64,000 nt of DNA from positions 682,001 to 746,000 of the forward strand of contig CAVXSD010000010.1 in assembly GCA_963764305.1 (NCBI GenBank), written 5' to 3'. The translations under genes and the position numbers were made by a program. Below are positions 17,252 to 24,937 of this stretch, piece after piece. The number at the start of each line of letters is the position of its first letter. Positions within the stretch are counted from its first letter, which is position 1. Under the pieces are notes generated by a model that saw nothing but the letters and a program-made list of their open reading frames with translations, ran no database searches and was not told the DNA's origin. This stretch comes from Bog-473 sp963764305 (lineage in GTDB: Bacteria > Actinomycetota > Acidimicrobiia > Acidimicrobiales > RAAP-2).

Positions 17252-18097
17252 ATCGCCTGCGACCACGCCGCACCCGAGGACCGTGCACTCCCGATCCGCC
17301 TCTTCCTGGCCGACGTGGACGGGACGCTGGTGACCCAGGACAAGGTCCTGACCCCCTCCGCCGTCGCCGCCGTGCGCAGTCTGCGCCAGGCCGGCGTCCT
17401 CTTTGCCGTGACCAGCGGCCGCCCCCCGCGTGGCATGGAGATGTTGGTGGACCCACTCAACCTCGACACCCCCATCGCCGCCTTCAACGGCGGCCTGGTG
17501 GTGGACCGCGCCATGCAGGTCCTCGAGCAGCACGTCATCCCCGAGCACCTCGTGGTGCCCGTCGCCGACCACATGCGGTCCTTCGACCTCGCCGTGTGGC
17601 TCTACCGCGGGGCGGACTGGTACGTGCCCGACCCCAAGGGCCCCCACGTCGACCGGGAGGCCTGGACCGTCAAGTTCGAGCCCAAGGTGATGCAGGGGTT
17701 CGACGGGCTCACCGACGGGGTGGCCAAGCTGGTCGGGGTGAGCGACAACCACGACGCCATCGCCGCCGCGGCCGACGCCGCCGTGGAGAAGTTCGGCGAC
17801 CACGTGACGGCGGCGGCCTCGCAGCCCTACTACCTCGACGTGACGCACCCCCAGGCCAACAAGGGGAGCGTCGCCCGCTTCTTGGCCACGCGGTACCAGC
17901 TCGAGCCCGCGCAGATCGCCACCATCGGCGACCAGCCCAACGACATCTTGATGTTCGACCATTCGGGCCTCAGCATCGCCATGGGCAACGCCGACCCCGA
18001 GGTGAAGCATGCGGCCCATCGCACCACGCAGACCGACGAGGACGAGGGCTTCGCGTTCGCCGTGGACCACTTCGTGCTGCCGGCGGCCAAGCTCTGA
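17252..18097 (+). CDS. Cof-type HAD hydrolase, start unresolved
   Basis: The protein is a HAD-IIB (Cof) phosphatase acting on small phosphorylated metabolites. The nucleophile motif is LFLADVDGTL, with later VTSGRPPRG, the lysine in ANKGSV, and TIGDQPNDILMF. The first GTG in frame (17315) falls after the nucleophilic Asp (17312-17314), so it cannot be the start. No ATG, GTG or TTG lies upstream in frame. An ATC at 17252 sits seven bases after a -10-like TACCAT, giving 281 residues, about the family length. Either ATC is a rare or miscalled start, or a base is wrong nearby. Confidence 0.75.
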   Translation: MACDHAAPEDRALPIRLFLADVDGTLVTQDKVLTPSAVAAVRSLRQAGVLFAVTSGRPPRGMEMLVDPLNLDTPIAAFNGGLVVDRAMQVLEQHVIPEHLVVPVADHMRSFDLAVWLYRGADWYVPDPKGPHVDREAWTVKFEPKVMQGFDGLTDGVAKLVGVSDNHDAIAAAADAAVEKFGDHVTAAASQPYYLDVTHPQANKGSVARFLATRYQLEPAQIATIGDQPNDILMFDHSGLSIAMGNADPEVKHAAHRTTQTDEDEGFAFAVDHFVLPAAKL

Positions 18098-18157
18098 AGA
18101 CCTCGAAGGATCAATCGCCGACGAACGACAAGAGGTCAGGATGAATCGCCGGAGCCG

Positions 18158-19624
18158 GTGGATCTACCCAAGGCCGACGTGTGGCTCTACGAGCAGTTGC
18201 TCAGGATCGAGCTGGACCTGCATGAGGACCTCCCTGATTCACTCCCGGACGCCCGTGACACGACGGGGCTTCACCTGGACCACACTGGTGCCGTGAACCG
18301 GCCTGTCACCCGCTATGCCATGAGCGGTGACCTCCACATCGCCTACCAGGTCTTTGGCGAAGGACCCTTCGACCTGGTCTATGCCCCGGGCTTCATCTCT
18401 CACGTGGAGTTGAACTGGGAGCTGCCCTACTGGGCCAATATCTTCCGCCGCCTCTCCCAGTTCTGCCGGGTGATCGTCTTCGACAAACGGGGCACCGGAC
18501 TCTCCGACAGGGTCGCAGGCTGGCCCACCCTCGAAGAACGCATGGATGACATCCGAACCGTGATGGACGCGGCCGAGAGCGAACGGGCGGCGCTCATTGG
18601 TGTGTCCGAGGGTGGTCCGATGTGCATGGTGTTCGCCGCCCTCTATCCCGAGCGGGCTATGGCCCTGGTCCTGCGGGGCACAGGACCTCGCTTTGCCGCG
18701 GGGCCGGACTGGCCATGGGGTTGGACCGAGGAAGCGGTCGCTCCCCGGCTCGATGTCGCCGAGCAGAACTGGGGGACGGGAACAGTGTTGCCCTTCTTCA
18801 TCCAGGGGGTGGCAGACGACGAGCGCGCTCGGGAGGAGACGGGTCGCTTCGAGCGCTTCGCCGCCAGCCCCGGAGCGGCCCGCCAGCTCTTGGAGATGAA
18901 TCTCCGGGTCGACGTCCGGTCGGTCCTTCCCACCATCAGCGCACCGACCCTGGTGATCCATCGAAGCGGCGACGACGTTGTGCCCGTGGAGGCGGGTCGC
19001 TACACCGCCGAGCACATCCCCGGCGCCACGTTCGTCGAGCTTCCCGGTGATTTCCACCTGAGCGCTCGCCCCGGTGATGAAGACGAAGCAATGGACCTTG
19101 TAGAGCAGTTCCTTACCGGTACTCGCGGCGACCACGAGATCGATCGCATCCTCGCCACCGTGCTCTTCACCGACATCGTGGGCTCGACCGAGCGCGCCTC
19201 GACCCTAGGGGATCATGCCTGGCGCGACCTTCTGGATCGCCACGACCGGCTGACACGGGTGGAGATCGAGCGCTTCAGCGGCAGGGAGATCAAGAGCCTC
19301 GGGGACGGCTTCCTGGCTGCCTTCGATGGGCCGGGCCGGGCCGTCCGCTGCGCCAGGGCCGTCACAGAAGGGGCCCGTCAAATGGGAATCGAGGTGCGCT
19401 GCGGACTTCACAGCGGCGAATGTGAAGTTCGCGACGATGATCTGGCCGGTATCGCGGTCCATATCGGAGCCCGCATCGGTGGGCTGGCGCAGCCCGGGGA
19501 GGTCCTCGTCTCCACGACCGTGAAGGACCTCGTCTTTGGCTCGGGCATCGAGTTCAGCGACCGCGGTGAGCACGATCTCAAAGGCGTGCCGGGGACCTGG
19601 AAGCTGTTCGCCGTGAGGGGCTAA
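18158..19624 (+). CDS. Alpha/beta hydrolase fused to class III adenylate cyclase
   Basis: The 488-residue protein has an alpha/beta-hydrolase domain (nucleophile elbow GVSEGG, then TLVIHRSGDDVVP for the acid and GDFHLS for the histidine) and a C-terminal class III nucleotide cyclase domain. The cyclase starts at TVLFTDIVGSTERA, with metal-binding aspartate, then EIKSLGDGFLAAF, CGLHSGECE and GARIGGLAQPGEVL. Such fusions are known in actinobacteria and may couple a ligand or hydrolysis signal to cAMP. GTG 18158 is used; GTG 18293, just before the hydrolase core RYAMSGDLHIAYQ, is an alternative start. Codon use is less GC-rich than in the preceding genes. Confidence 0.82.
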   Translation: MDLPKADVWLYEQLLRIELDLHEDLPDSLPDARDTTGLHLDHTGAVNRPVTRYAMSGDLHIAYQVFGEGPFDLVYAPGFISHVELNWELPYWANIFRRLSQFCRVIVFDKRGTGLSDRVAGWPTLEERMDDIRTVMDAAESERAALIGVSEGGPMCMVFAALYPERAMALVLRGTGPRFAAGPDWPWGWTEEAVAPRLDVAEQNWGTGTVLPFFIQGVADDERAREETGRFERFAASPGAARQLLEMNLRVDVRSVLPTISAPTLVIHRSGDDVVPVEAGRYTAEHIPGATFVELPGDFHLSARPGDEDEAMDLVEQFLTGTRGDHEIDRILATVLFTDIVGSTERASTLGDHAWRDLLDRHDRLTRVEIERFSGREIKSLGDGFLAAFDGPGRAVRCARAVTEGARQMGIEVRCGLHSGECEVRDDDLAGIAVHIGARIGGLAQPGEVLVSTTVKDLVFGSGIEFSDRGEHDLKGVPGTWKLFAVRG

Positions 19625-19920
19625 CGGCTAACCCCCCCGAAACGCGCGGCTTGTATCCACTTGGCAGGCATCCGGTACGTGCCGTTCTCGACCGGGCTCA
19701 GGTAGCCCCATACACCGGCTCGGAGATGCTCACGCCATGTGGAATGGTTGTCGAGATTCACCCAGTCCTCGGCCTGGATGGCTGCGAACGCGACCTTGTT
19801 GCGCGCTCGTTACACAACAACCGATTCGGCAGCCTTCGGTGAGGCAGCACTCTCGTCGAGACTCAGACTGAGCTCGCGCACCCGCTGGGAGCCAAACTGC
19901 CGACGCCACCACCCGGCTCC
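19621..19920 (-). pseudogene. Remnant of an unidentified minus-strand gene
   Basis: On the minus strand the translation WWRRQFGSQRVREL continues, after one in-frame stop near 19810, into ARNKVAFAAIQAEDWVNLDN and then HLRAGVWGYLSPVENGTY before a stop at 19621-19623. These pieces look like real protein, but I do not recognise the family. The internal stop and lack of a good start suggest decay or a sequence error. It is convergent with, and just overlaps, the cyclase gene. Confidence 0.35.
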
Positions 19921-19932
19921 GTGCAGGTCAGC

Positions 19933-20767
19933 TCAAATCGCCGCGTGCGCGAGGTCCATCTCCCACCACAAGAAGTTCGTGGTCTGCGTGAGGATCTGCG
20001 CGCTGTGCTCCGCATACGGGGCATGGCAGGTCTCGTTCCACGACTCGAGGAAGGCGTCGAGGCCCATGGCCTGGGCGGCGTTGATCGTGTTCACCGCCAG
20101 CGGGTACGCCACCAGTGGATCGGTCGTGCAATGGAAGTCCATCGCCGGAGCGTCTCCCTTCGAGATGGCACCGACTCCCGACACGCCGAGGTAGGCCCCC
20201 GAGAGCGACACCGCCGCGCGCACCTGCGCTGCCGGATCCTCCGAGGAGGAGTAGCCGACGTTGAGGGCCGTGATCCCGCCGGCGGAGGTCCCGCCGATGG
20301 CAATGCGGTTGGGGTCGATGCCATAGGCCGCCGCGTGCGCTCGTAGGAACACCACTGCGCTCTGCCCGTCCGCGAAGGCCTCGGCGATCGCCGCCCCACA
20401 ATTTCGAGCCCGTCCCGCTGCAGCCGGGCGATTCGAGCCGATAGCTGATCGACACGTCGACGAAGCCCCTTTCGGCAAAGGTGGTCGCCTCATCGACGAT
20501 GTCAGCCTCCGTCTTGTCGCCACAACAGAAGGACCCACCGTGCACCCAGACGATGGCCGGCCGGTCGCCGACCGAGTCACCGGTTGGCTGGTACATGTCC
20601 ATCTGCAGAAAGTCACACGTGATGTTCGGCGTGACCGTGACGGCGCTGAAAAGCTGGTCGCGGTAGCGCACAGGCGCGCTGCCCGGAGGGGCGATGTTGG
20701 GCCAGTCGCAGGCGGTGACGACCACGGCCAGGACCGCGAGGACGGGCAAGACGAGGTGACGACGCAC
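19933..20767 (-). pseudogene. Lipoprotein carboxylesterase (alpha/beta hydrolase), frameshifted
   Basis: The N-terminus (GTG 20767) is a lipoprotein signal with the lipobox VVTAC before Asp-Trp-Pro. The hydrolase domain carries the oxyanion motif VHGGSFCCGDK in the first frame and the nucleophile GGTSAGG in a second frame. The frames switch at 20402-20404, in a TTT run (AAA on the coding strand) with one extra base: GTGS joins NCGAAIAEAFADG when corrected. The C-terminal part includes LWWEMDLAHAAI, and the corrected length is about 277 residues. It resembles the carboxylesterase/HSL group acting on small esters outside the cell. Confidence 0.8.
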
Positions 20768-21119
20768 AGCGGAATACTCGTGCGTCCTTCGCCGCACGTC
20801 AAGGCTCTCGGGCCACGCGGCATGCTGCTGGCTGCGCACCGTGGGGAGCGGTCGCTTGGTCGTCGCCCTTGACTGTGGGCCCGAGAACGGCTGCACTCAG
20901 AAGCGGCGTGGGCCCACCTGTGCGGTGTCGCACCCATCGCGGCCTCCTCGGGCAAGAGCAACCGACACCGCCTCGATCGCGGCGGTGATCGCCACGCCGA
21001 CAGCGCACTGTGGTGCTCGTCATGGTCCGCATCGCGCATGACCCGTCTTACTGTGGCGCAAGAGCGTTTTCGCGGCGACGCTTCGGCAGCGTCGCCTCGT
21101 GTGCGGGCGACGAGTCCTG
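20768..21119 (+). other. Non-coding stretch between esterase and glyoxalase genes
   Basis: About 350 bases. Short open frames occur on both strands, but none has protein-like composition or a ribosome site. I see nothing else. Confidence 0.4.
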
Positions 21120-21560
21120 TCAGCCGATGGGCTGGGCAAGCGCAACGATGATCCCCTCCGGGCCTCGGACGTAGGCCATCCGCCAAGAGCCCTCGTACCC
21201 GCCGATTCCGCCCACCAACCCGAAGCCGGCGGACGTCGCCTGGTCGACGGCGGCGTCCAGGTCATGAACCTCGAAAGCGACGCTTCGCAAGCCGATCTCG
21301 TTGGCCATAGCGGTCGGTGAGCCCGGAACACAGCCAGGCCGGACGAAGCGAGAGAGCTCGACGCCCGTCCCGTTGTCCGGAGGCCGGAGCATCACGATTT
21401 CGGTTCTTGATCCCGGGATGCCGATGACGGTGTCGATGAACTCGCCCTCCACGAACGTCCTTCCCTCGATCTCCAGCCCCAACGCGACAAAGAACTGCGT
21501 CGCGGCATCAAGGTCGGCGACAGTGATGCCAACGTGGTCGAAACGGCGTACGTGTGACAT
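21120..21560 (-). CDS. VOC (glyoxalase/bleomycin resistance) superfamily protein
   Basis: This 146-residue protein has two beta-alpha-beta-beta-beta units of the VOC fold: VRRFDHVGITVADLDAATQFF with the first metal-site histidine, and GLRSVAFEVHDLDAAVDQ with EGIIVALAQ at the end. Members include glyoxalases, dioxygenases and epimerases; the substrate here is unknown. ATG 21560 is chosen because GAGGAAGA lies just upstream and MSHVRRFDH is the usual beginning; an upstream ATG at 21584 adds only an eight-residue acidic leader. Confidence 0.8.
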   Translation of the reverse strand: MSHVRRFDHVGITVADLDAATQFFVALGLEIEGRTFVEGEFIDTVIGIPGSRTEIVMLRPPDNGTGVELSRFVRPGCVPGSPTAMANEIGLRSVAFEVHDLDAAVDQATSAGFGLVGGIGGYEGSWRMAYVRGPEGIIVALAQPIG

Positions 21561-22186
21561 GTCGTCTTCCTCCGTGCTCGTCACCCCGGCGGACGTTCGC
21601 GTTGGGCGGCGCCTCCGCCTGTAGCGCCTCCCATGGGCCCTGCCGATCTGGAGCGCGTAGGGAGTCCCGGAGACCAGCCTCCCACTTCATCGACAAGCAC
21701 CCGACGTACTGCCCGGGCCACTCGTGGGGCATGCCTGCCCCCGTTCGCTTGACGCCGGCCATGTCGGGGCTCGCAGGTGTCCACCACCCGAAAGGCGGCA
21801 AGTGACAAAGGGGACTGCGCTCACCGGATTGGTCTTGCGGTGGTATTTCCCATTGGGGTCTCTGCCTGCAGCACGACGCCGGCCGAGTCGTCCGCCACGT
21901 GCTCGGTGCTCGCGGCGGTGTACGCGGCCCCGGCCACGACGTATCAGACGTCGCCGCGGCTGGGTCTGTTACCTCGGGGCCATTCTGATCGAGTTCTGCT
22001 GAGGTCAGGGTGGGGGCGGTTCAACCCTGTCAACGGTGACGGGGTTGAACCGCGCCCCGATCTACCCTCGCCCCGTGAGCCCGATGCCCGAGCGCGGCGA
22101 CCGCTCCCCGGCCACGACAACGGGACCGCCCCATGCGGACTTCGCCCGAGGCAAGCGAGATGCCCGGCCGCCGGGAGTAGGCGGTG
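21561..22186 (+). other. Intergenic region, possible lipoprotein remnant
   Basis: No gene is convincing here. A plus-strand frame near 21835 reads VVFPIGVSACSTTPAESS, like a lipoprotein signal, but it has no clear start and decays into Arg/Pro-rich sequence. The only strong signal is the inverted repeat at 22016-22053. Confidence 0.35.
22016..22053 (+). repeat. Long inverted repeat, probable bidirectional terminator
   Basis: The 16-base arm GCGGTTCAACCCTGTC pairs with GACGGGGTTGAACCGC across the six-base loop AACGGT, with a single G-U wobble. It lies 134 bases beyond the 3' end of the minus-strand Clp N-domain gene. A terminator is likely; a mobile palindromic element is possible. Confidence 0.6.
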
Positions 22187-22990
22187 CTATCGCCGCCTCG
22201 CCTTGGTAGCCGTTGCTCTCTTGTTCGACGCCGAGGATTTGGCCGCCGTTCGCTTGCGGGGAGCTTTGGTCGTCGGGTGTCGAGCGACGTAGCGGGCGAG
22301 CTCGGCATCGACTGCCTGAGCGACCAACTCCCGAGTAAGCCCGCCATCGCGGAGCACAGCCGCGGCCACGCCGTCACCCCGCACGAGGCCAAGAAGGAGG
22401 TGCTCGGTCCCGATGTAGTTGTGGTTCATGGCAAGGGCTGACGACAGTGCGCCGGAGAGCACGGCGATCGCCCGGGGCGTAAAGGTCAGATCTCCCTCCG
22501 TCCGCGCCATACCGCGTTGGACGCGTCCGGCCACCGCCGACTCTGCGCCCTCGCGTGACAAACCGGAACCGACCAGAACCTGCGCTCCGATGCCTTCGGG
22601 CTCACGATAGAGCGCCAGGAGCAGGTGCTCGGTGCCCACGTAACCGTGACCCCAGCTCCGTGCGATCTCCTCGGCCTCGCTGACAACCCCGCGCGCCCTT
22701 GGGGTCAGATGCTCGAAGGTAGGGGTATTCGGCCCGAAGGACACCCGGACCGTGTGCTTTTGCTGAGCGGCTTGCTTGGAGACTCCGAGGGCGTCGCCGA
22801 TCTCCGACCATGAGCGTCCGTCATGACGAGCCTGATCGACGAAGTAGCCCAGCGTTGCGTCTCCGATGTCGGCCAAACCCTGAACCAGGGCAGAGGCCGT
22901 CTGGAGCCGAACCAGTGCGTCTTGATTCGGGGCCCGGTTGTCGACCCAGCGGATGGCATCTTGGAGGGAGACGGGAGAAGACGGAACCAT
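22187..22990 (-). CDS. HTH plus tandem Clp N-domain protein with lysine-rich tail
   Basis: This 267-residue protein has an N-terminal helix-turn-helix region (about 57-78, RSWSEIGDALGVSKQAAQQKH). Two Clp N-terminal repeats follow, with HLTPRARGVVSEAEEIAR, GYVGTEHLLLALYREPEGIG, FTPRAIAVLSGALSSAL and YIGTEHLLLGLVRGDG. It ends in a histone-like Lys/Ala/Arg tail. No AAA+ ATPase is present, so it is not a Clp unfoldase. It is more likely a transcription factor whose Clp-N domain senses or recruits Clp substrates or adaptors. The ATG at 22990 has no ribosome site and directly abuts a doubled palindrome, implying leaderless transcription and autoregulation. Confidence 0.8.
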   Translation of the reverse strand: MVPSSPVSLQDAIRWVDNRAPNQDALVRLQTASALVQGLADIGDATLGYFVDQARHDGRSWSEIGDALGVSKQAAQQKHTVRVSFGPNTPTFEHLTPRARGVVSEAEEIARSWGHGYVGTEHLLLALYREPEGIGAQVLVGSGLSREGAESAVAGRVQRGMARTEGDLTFTPRAIAVLSGALSSALAMNHNYIGTEHLLLGLVRGDGVAAAVLRDGGLTRELVAQAVDAELARYVARHPTTKAPRKRTAAKSSASNKRATATKARRR

Positions 22991-22991
22991 G

Positions 22992-23038
22992 CGTCAATTT
23001 CAGCTTGACGATAGCAAGACGTCAACGCTGAATTGACG
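22992..23038 (-). promoter_or_regulatory. Tandem palindromic operator overlapping a leaderless promoter
   Basis: CGTCAA-N7-TTGACG occurs twice, at 22992-23010 and 23020-23038, with centres 28 bases apart. On the minus strand the inner half of the distal copy gives TTGACG (-35), then 17 bases, then TGAAAT (-10) ending six bases before the ATG at 22990. Bound protein would therefore block this promoter. The adjacent HTH protein is the obvious candidate repressor. Confidence 0.65.
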
Positions 23039-23172
23039 TGTGGGATCAGAACCAGAGTGCCGCTCACGGGTTCTGGCCACTTGCCGTCCATGTGAGCGGA
23101 GGCGAAATGTGGCCTCTCCATGAACACACTGGAAGGCGAGCGGTACCTTCCAGATCGATGAGTCAGGCCCGA

Positions 23173-24228
23173 TCACTCAGGAGGGCAGGTCACTCCCGCC
23201 ATGGCCATGATCTGACAAAACGTTGAACGGGCCATCATCCACTCGCCGTCAACGAGGACAGCGTCGCCACGGTGGCGACTGAGTACCGGACTGCCGTTTA
23301 TGAAGATCGAGAACCACACGGCGGCGTGCTCGGGATCGACGAAGATGAGCTCGTCCACCGTGACGACGATCTCCGCCTCCAGCACTGCGGGGGGTGCGTT
23401 CGCCTTGGCCGCCGTCACAGCCCAACCCAGGTTGGCTCCCTTTTCGACCCCCAGCGCCGCTTTCCCATCTTCGCTCAATGACCCGTGGTTGGCGTAGGCC
23501 GCCCCGATCTCGGCCCGGGCCTTGTCGGTATCGTCGGGTGGCTCTCCCGGGATGACCACGTTCGAGGGAATGTTGGAACTCCATGAGCGGGGTGCCGGTC
23601 CGGAGCGGTCGAGGCGCGATGACCATTGGCGGATGCAGCGCTCGCAAATGAATGCGTTGTTTCCAGCGACTATCTCACCCGACTCTGGCGGGTGTAGACC
23701 ACAGAACGAACAGATGACGACGACGGCCTCGGTGGGTGCGACTCGCCTGGCGATTGCACGACCCCGTTGACCCACAGAGGACGCACTCCCGGCTCCTGTC
23801 AATTGACCGACAACTCTCTGTCGAACATCTGAGAGTTTGATACCGAAGCTGAGGAGTATGTGAGCACCGATGCCCTCTCCCTCGCGGATGAGACCCAGCA
23901 GTACGTGTTCAGTGCCGATATGCCCGGCACCGAGCTGCAGCGCTTCTCGGAGTGCCAACTCCAACACTTTCTTCGCCCGTGGCGTAAATGGGGGTGAACC
24001 TTCTTGTAGGGGGCTGCCGGATGGGACAACAACTTCTTGGACACGCTCCCGCACTTCGGACAGAGACACGCCTATCTCCGTGAGCACCTGCCCAGCGACC
24101 CCGTCGTCGACCTGAATGAGGCTGAGGAGTATGTGCTCCGTCCCAATGAAGGGATGCTGAAGGAGTCGAGCCTCGTCCTGGGCGACGACGAGCACTTGTC
24201 TCGACTGATCAGTAAAGCGTTCGAACAC
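23173..24228 (-). CDS. ATPase-less Clp N-domain protein with ClpX-type zinc finger
   Basis: This 351-residue protein combines modules usually found on Clp unfoldases. Residues 2-65 and 75-140 are two ClpC/ClpA N-terminal repeats (FERFTDQSRQVLVVAQDEA, FIGTEHILLSL, FTPRAKKVLELALREA, HIGTEHVLLGL). Residues 171-200 are a ClpX-like zinc finger, with C173-x2-C176 and C195-x2-C198 (CSFCGL, FICERCI). The C-terminal ~130 residues contain AAVWFSIFINGSPVLSRHRGDAVL, possibly an NTF2/SnoaL-like domain. No Walker motif exists. GTG 24228 is preferred because ClpC proteins begin MFERFTD. It could act as an adaptor or decoy for Clp substrates or partners. Confidence 0.78.
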   Translation of the reverse strand: MFERFTDQSRQVLVVAQDEARLLQHPFIGTEHILLSLIQVDDGVAGQVLTEIGVSLSEVRERVQEVVVPSGSPLQEGSPPFTPRAKKVLELALREALQLGAGHIGTEHVLLGLIREGEGIGAHILLSFGIKLSDVRQRVVGQLTGAGSASSVGQRGRAIARRVAPTEAVVVICSFCGLHPPESGEIVAGNNAFICERCIRQWSSRLDRSGPAPRSWSSNIPSNVVIPGEPPDDTDKARAEIGAAYANHGSLSEDGKAALGVEKGANLGWAVTAAKANAPPAVLEAEIVVTVDELIFVDPEHAAVWFSIFINGSPVLSRHRGDAVLVDGEWMMARSTFCQIMAMAGVTCPPE

Positions 24229-24881
24229 GGCCAAAAGCGTGACAGATCAGAGGACAGGATGCGACTGAAGGGACTCACCGAAGGCCTTGGGACACGCGGG
24301 TAGTCGATAAAGGTGGCGAACCGCGATCGTCGTACACCGGCCTGCTCGAACTCCAGCGACCGATGGAATCCTTCGAAGAGACGCTTGCCGGCACCGAGCA
24401 CCAGCGGGGCGATGATGAGTGTGAGCTGGTCGGCGAGGCCGGCGGCCAAGGTCTGGCCGATGATCTGTGCGCCTCCCATGACATTGACGTGCTTGTCGCG
24501 GACTGCATCCTTTGCCAGCTCGATTGCCTCGGCGAGACCGCCGACGAAGACGAAGTCGTCACCGGTGGGCTGTTCTTCGGGGCGGTGGGTCACCACGAAG
24601 ACCGGGATCCCCCAGGGATTCTTGTCACCCCAGTGCCCGGCCGCCTCGTAGGTGGCCCGCCCCGCGACGACGGCGCCGTTCGCGGCCAGCGTCTCCTCCA
24701 ACCAAGCCTTGTCCTCACCGAACGGCTCCCCGCGCCCGGGCGAGTCGTAGCTCCAAGGGCCGCCGAACACCCAGTAGTGCAGTCGTTCACCGCCTACGCC
24801 GAGGCCGCAGCCCGGGCCGTCATCGGGTCCCGTGATGAAGCCATCCAGTGACATCGTGATACTGGCGTGCACCGAACTCAT
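24072..24881 (-). CDS. Dihydrofolate reductase family (RibD C-terminal-like) protein, long C-terminus
   Basis: The protein begins MSSVHASITMSLDGFITGPDD after a strong GGAGGGAGC site, and contains GRATYEAAGHW, VFVVTHRPEEQP and NVMGGAQIIGQTLAAGLADQLTL. These identify the dihydrofolate reductase/RibD C-terminal family, NADPH-dependent reductases usually of about 185-195 residues. Homology ends around RSRFATFIDY, but the frame stays open for roughly another 75 residues, overlapping the start of the Clp N-domain gene by 157 bases in a different frame. The tail is Ser/Arg-rich and looks non-coding, so the real stop has probably been lost by mutation or a base error. The substrate is unknown. Confidence 0.78.
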   Translation of the reverse strand: MSSVHASITMSLDGFITGPDDGPGCGLGVGGERLHYWVFGGPWSYDSPGRGEPFGEDKAWLEETLAANGAVVAGRATYEAAGHWGDKNPWGIPVFVVTHRPEEQPTGDDFVFVGGLAEAIELAKDAVRDKHVNVMGGAQIIGQTLAAGLADQLTLIIAPLVLGAGKRLFEGFHRSLEFEQAGVRRSRFATFIDYPRVPRPSVSPFSRILSSDLSRFWPCSNALLISRDKCSSSPRTRLDSFSIPSLGRSTYSSASFRSTTGSLGRCSRR

Positions 24882-24937
24882 TGAGCTCCCTCCGTCGAAG
24901 TTGCCAACGGAACTCATACCCGCTGTGATGTCGCGCC

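Noticed and set aside
23027..23040. GCTGAATTGACGTG shared with the minus strand at the rpmH start (47771-47784)
   Set aside because: A shared 14-mer is expected by chance in 64 kb, and the rpmH copy lacks the palindrome.
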